From Gnetum montanum (taxonomy: Eukaryota > Streptophyta > Gnetopsida > Gnetales > Gnetaceae): a DNA stretch of 62,000 nt. Every line of letters starts with the position of its first letter. The first letter of the stretch is position 1. The notes below the pieces were generated by a model. That model was not told where the DNA came from. It ran no database searches and saw only the letters and a program-made list of their open reading frames with translations. This document shows positions 60,956 through 62,000 of this stretch, in pieces. The stretch covers positions 249,170 to 311,169 of the forward strand of contig MNCI01030702.1 of the NCBI GenBank assembly GCA_015680685.1, read 5' to 3'. Both the position numbers and the translations under genes were made by a program.

Positions 60956-61668
60956 CTCTGGTAAGTGCAAGATCAAAAAATGAAGTGATTTGGAGAAATG
61001 GTTTGAAAGTTATGAGCTCTGGAAGGTTTTGTTATGAGCAAATTGCAAAAAATTCCAAAGNGAGAAGAGGGTGTTGAAGTTCATAAATTTGAAAAAATGG
61101 AGAAAATTGATTTAATGGATGAATGCAATGAAAGATTAAGGAATACTAAGCGATTTACACAATGGAAAATACAAAATATAATATTGTAGTGATGTCAAAG
61201 GTAAGGAACCGTAACTAATCAAGCCAAAAGCTATGTAGATGGGTCCTCCCCATAGTAGGCTCATACCCTTTTGCCCTTGCATAACCTCAACTAAGGGGTC
61301 CATGGGCCGCATATTCAATTTAATGATCATGACAAGTTAAGGACCAACCCGAAAGAATCCACATAAAAATCCCAACATATCAAACTAAGACATAGAGCAT
61401 AACATAGAACCTAGTGGTGAGATGACTTATGGCAACATGGATGGATGATAGAGAAAGTGGAATGGAGTTCCAAATTGAGGTCATAAGAAGTCCCTTATGA
61501 AATTTGTGGTTAAAATGATTTGAGAAGTTCCATCCTCGGTCCAAACCAAAACTATCCACTTTCAGTGACTTCGCATCGCCACTCTAAGATTGATCCACCC
61601 ACTTGAGACACAAGAGTGCTTTCACAAAATAACCATTGTTCCACGAAGAGGAGAGAGAGGAATAGGAA

Positions 61669-61705
<37 letters not shown>

Positions 61706-62000
61706 CCTTAGGTAAAGGAAACCTTCAAGCATAGGTGCATGTCTTTCGAGTTCCATAACTAGCGCTTGTAGCCCTTTTATTTATCCAAGGGATGTGCTTT
61801 GAATTCCCATAGTTTTTTTTTCTTTGAAATGGGAACAACACCATGTGAGGACTTATTTAGGTCGAAGGGGTGTGCTTTGAATTTCCATTATTTTTTGTTT
61901 TTTTTTTTTTGAATGATGGAAACCACACGATGCAATGACGTTATATGTCTTCCTATCACTGGGTGGTATGGAATGGTAAGAAGTCCAAAAAAACACTCAA
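60956..62000 (-). other. Untranslated block of element C with GA-repeat
   Basis: No coding signal. It contains the family motif (revcomp of 61235-61255), a GA microsatellite at about 61672-61702, and TCAAAGCACACCCCTTCGAC-like sequence (minus strand, near 61875) that appears twice here. The T-rich tracts match A, D and E. Ambiguous base at 61061. Confidence 0.75.

Larger units (their letters stand above)
56637..62000 (-). mobile_element. Element C: Athila-type element on the minus strand (runs off the window)
   Basis: Reading the minus strand from the window end: untranslated block with the conserved GGGGAGGACCCAT motif, leader with a clear splice donor, intron, accessory ORF3, polypurine tract and 3' LTR. 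Gag and pol would lie beyond 62000. It is the best preserved copy of ORF3 and of its 5' splice junctions. Unlike A and D, its leader lacks the TATA-plus-motif module. Confidence 0.88.

Noticed and set aside
61672-61702. GA microsatellite as a functional GAGA element
   Set aside because: A plain dinucleotide repeat in a decayed untranslated block; no second copy at the matching place in A, D or E.

Overview
The window is nuclear DNA from a plant with a large, repeat-rich genome. It is AT-rich and shows no operons or bacterial signals. I found no intact host gene. Almost everything recognisable is degenerate Ty3/gypsy LTR retrotransposon of the Athila and Tat/Ogre types. Species cannot be named from the sequence; a large-genome seed plant is the most I would say.

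Layout. (A) Positions 1-8632 hold a pol-less Athila-type element on the + strand: LTR cut by the window start, tRNA-Asp-type primer site, gag, a long untranslated block with an internal promoter, an accessory third ORF, polypurine tract and 3' LTR. Positions 8633-14193 are AT-rich with no supportable gene. (D) Positions 14199-49213 hold one Athila-type element (TSD agtat) broken by two later insertions. (F) The larger, 18906-38178, is a 19.3-kb Tat/Ogre-type element with TSD gtgga; it sits inside D's reverse transcriptase. (E) The smaller, 45511-48156, is an internally deleted relative of A with TSD tttgg; it sits just before D's 3' LTR. Without them D is about 13.1 kb, with gag, protease, RT, RNase H, integrase and the same third ORF. 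Positions 49219-56636 hold a diverged LTR-like sequence, the 3' end of a further element (G, 52876-54092) and decayed unrecognised coding sequence. (C) From 56637 to the window end a third accessory-ORF element lies on the minus strand.

The most interesting content is not gag-pol. The Athila-type elements carry an accessory protein gene (helical N-terminal part, long coiled coil, proline-rich tail) just after pol or its remnant. It appears to have its own TATA promoter and a 5' intron whose acceptor falls exactly at a conserved ATGAC. In A and D the internal promoter carries the same short motifs as that element's own LTR promoter: GATATC-centred palindromes in A, a TTGACTAGGCCCTGTCGATGCA-like block in D. 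F carries, antisense and between protease and RT, an eight-exon-like gene of about 1,000 codons with short introns; five of these restore the reading frame exactly. F's own LTR has four copies of a different palindrome centred on CTCTAGAG. The working model is that each family pairs an accessory protein with family-specific palindromic motif arrays in its promoters. This could be for autoregulation or anti-silencing. The structure is visible in the sequence; the function is inference.

All coding regions contain stops and frameshifts, many of them TAG codons explained by CAG-to-TAG or TGG-to-TAG changes. The primer-binding sites also differ from the tRNA complement by transitions only, mostly at CG or CNG. 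This fits long-term methylation-driven decay.
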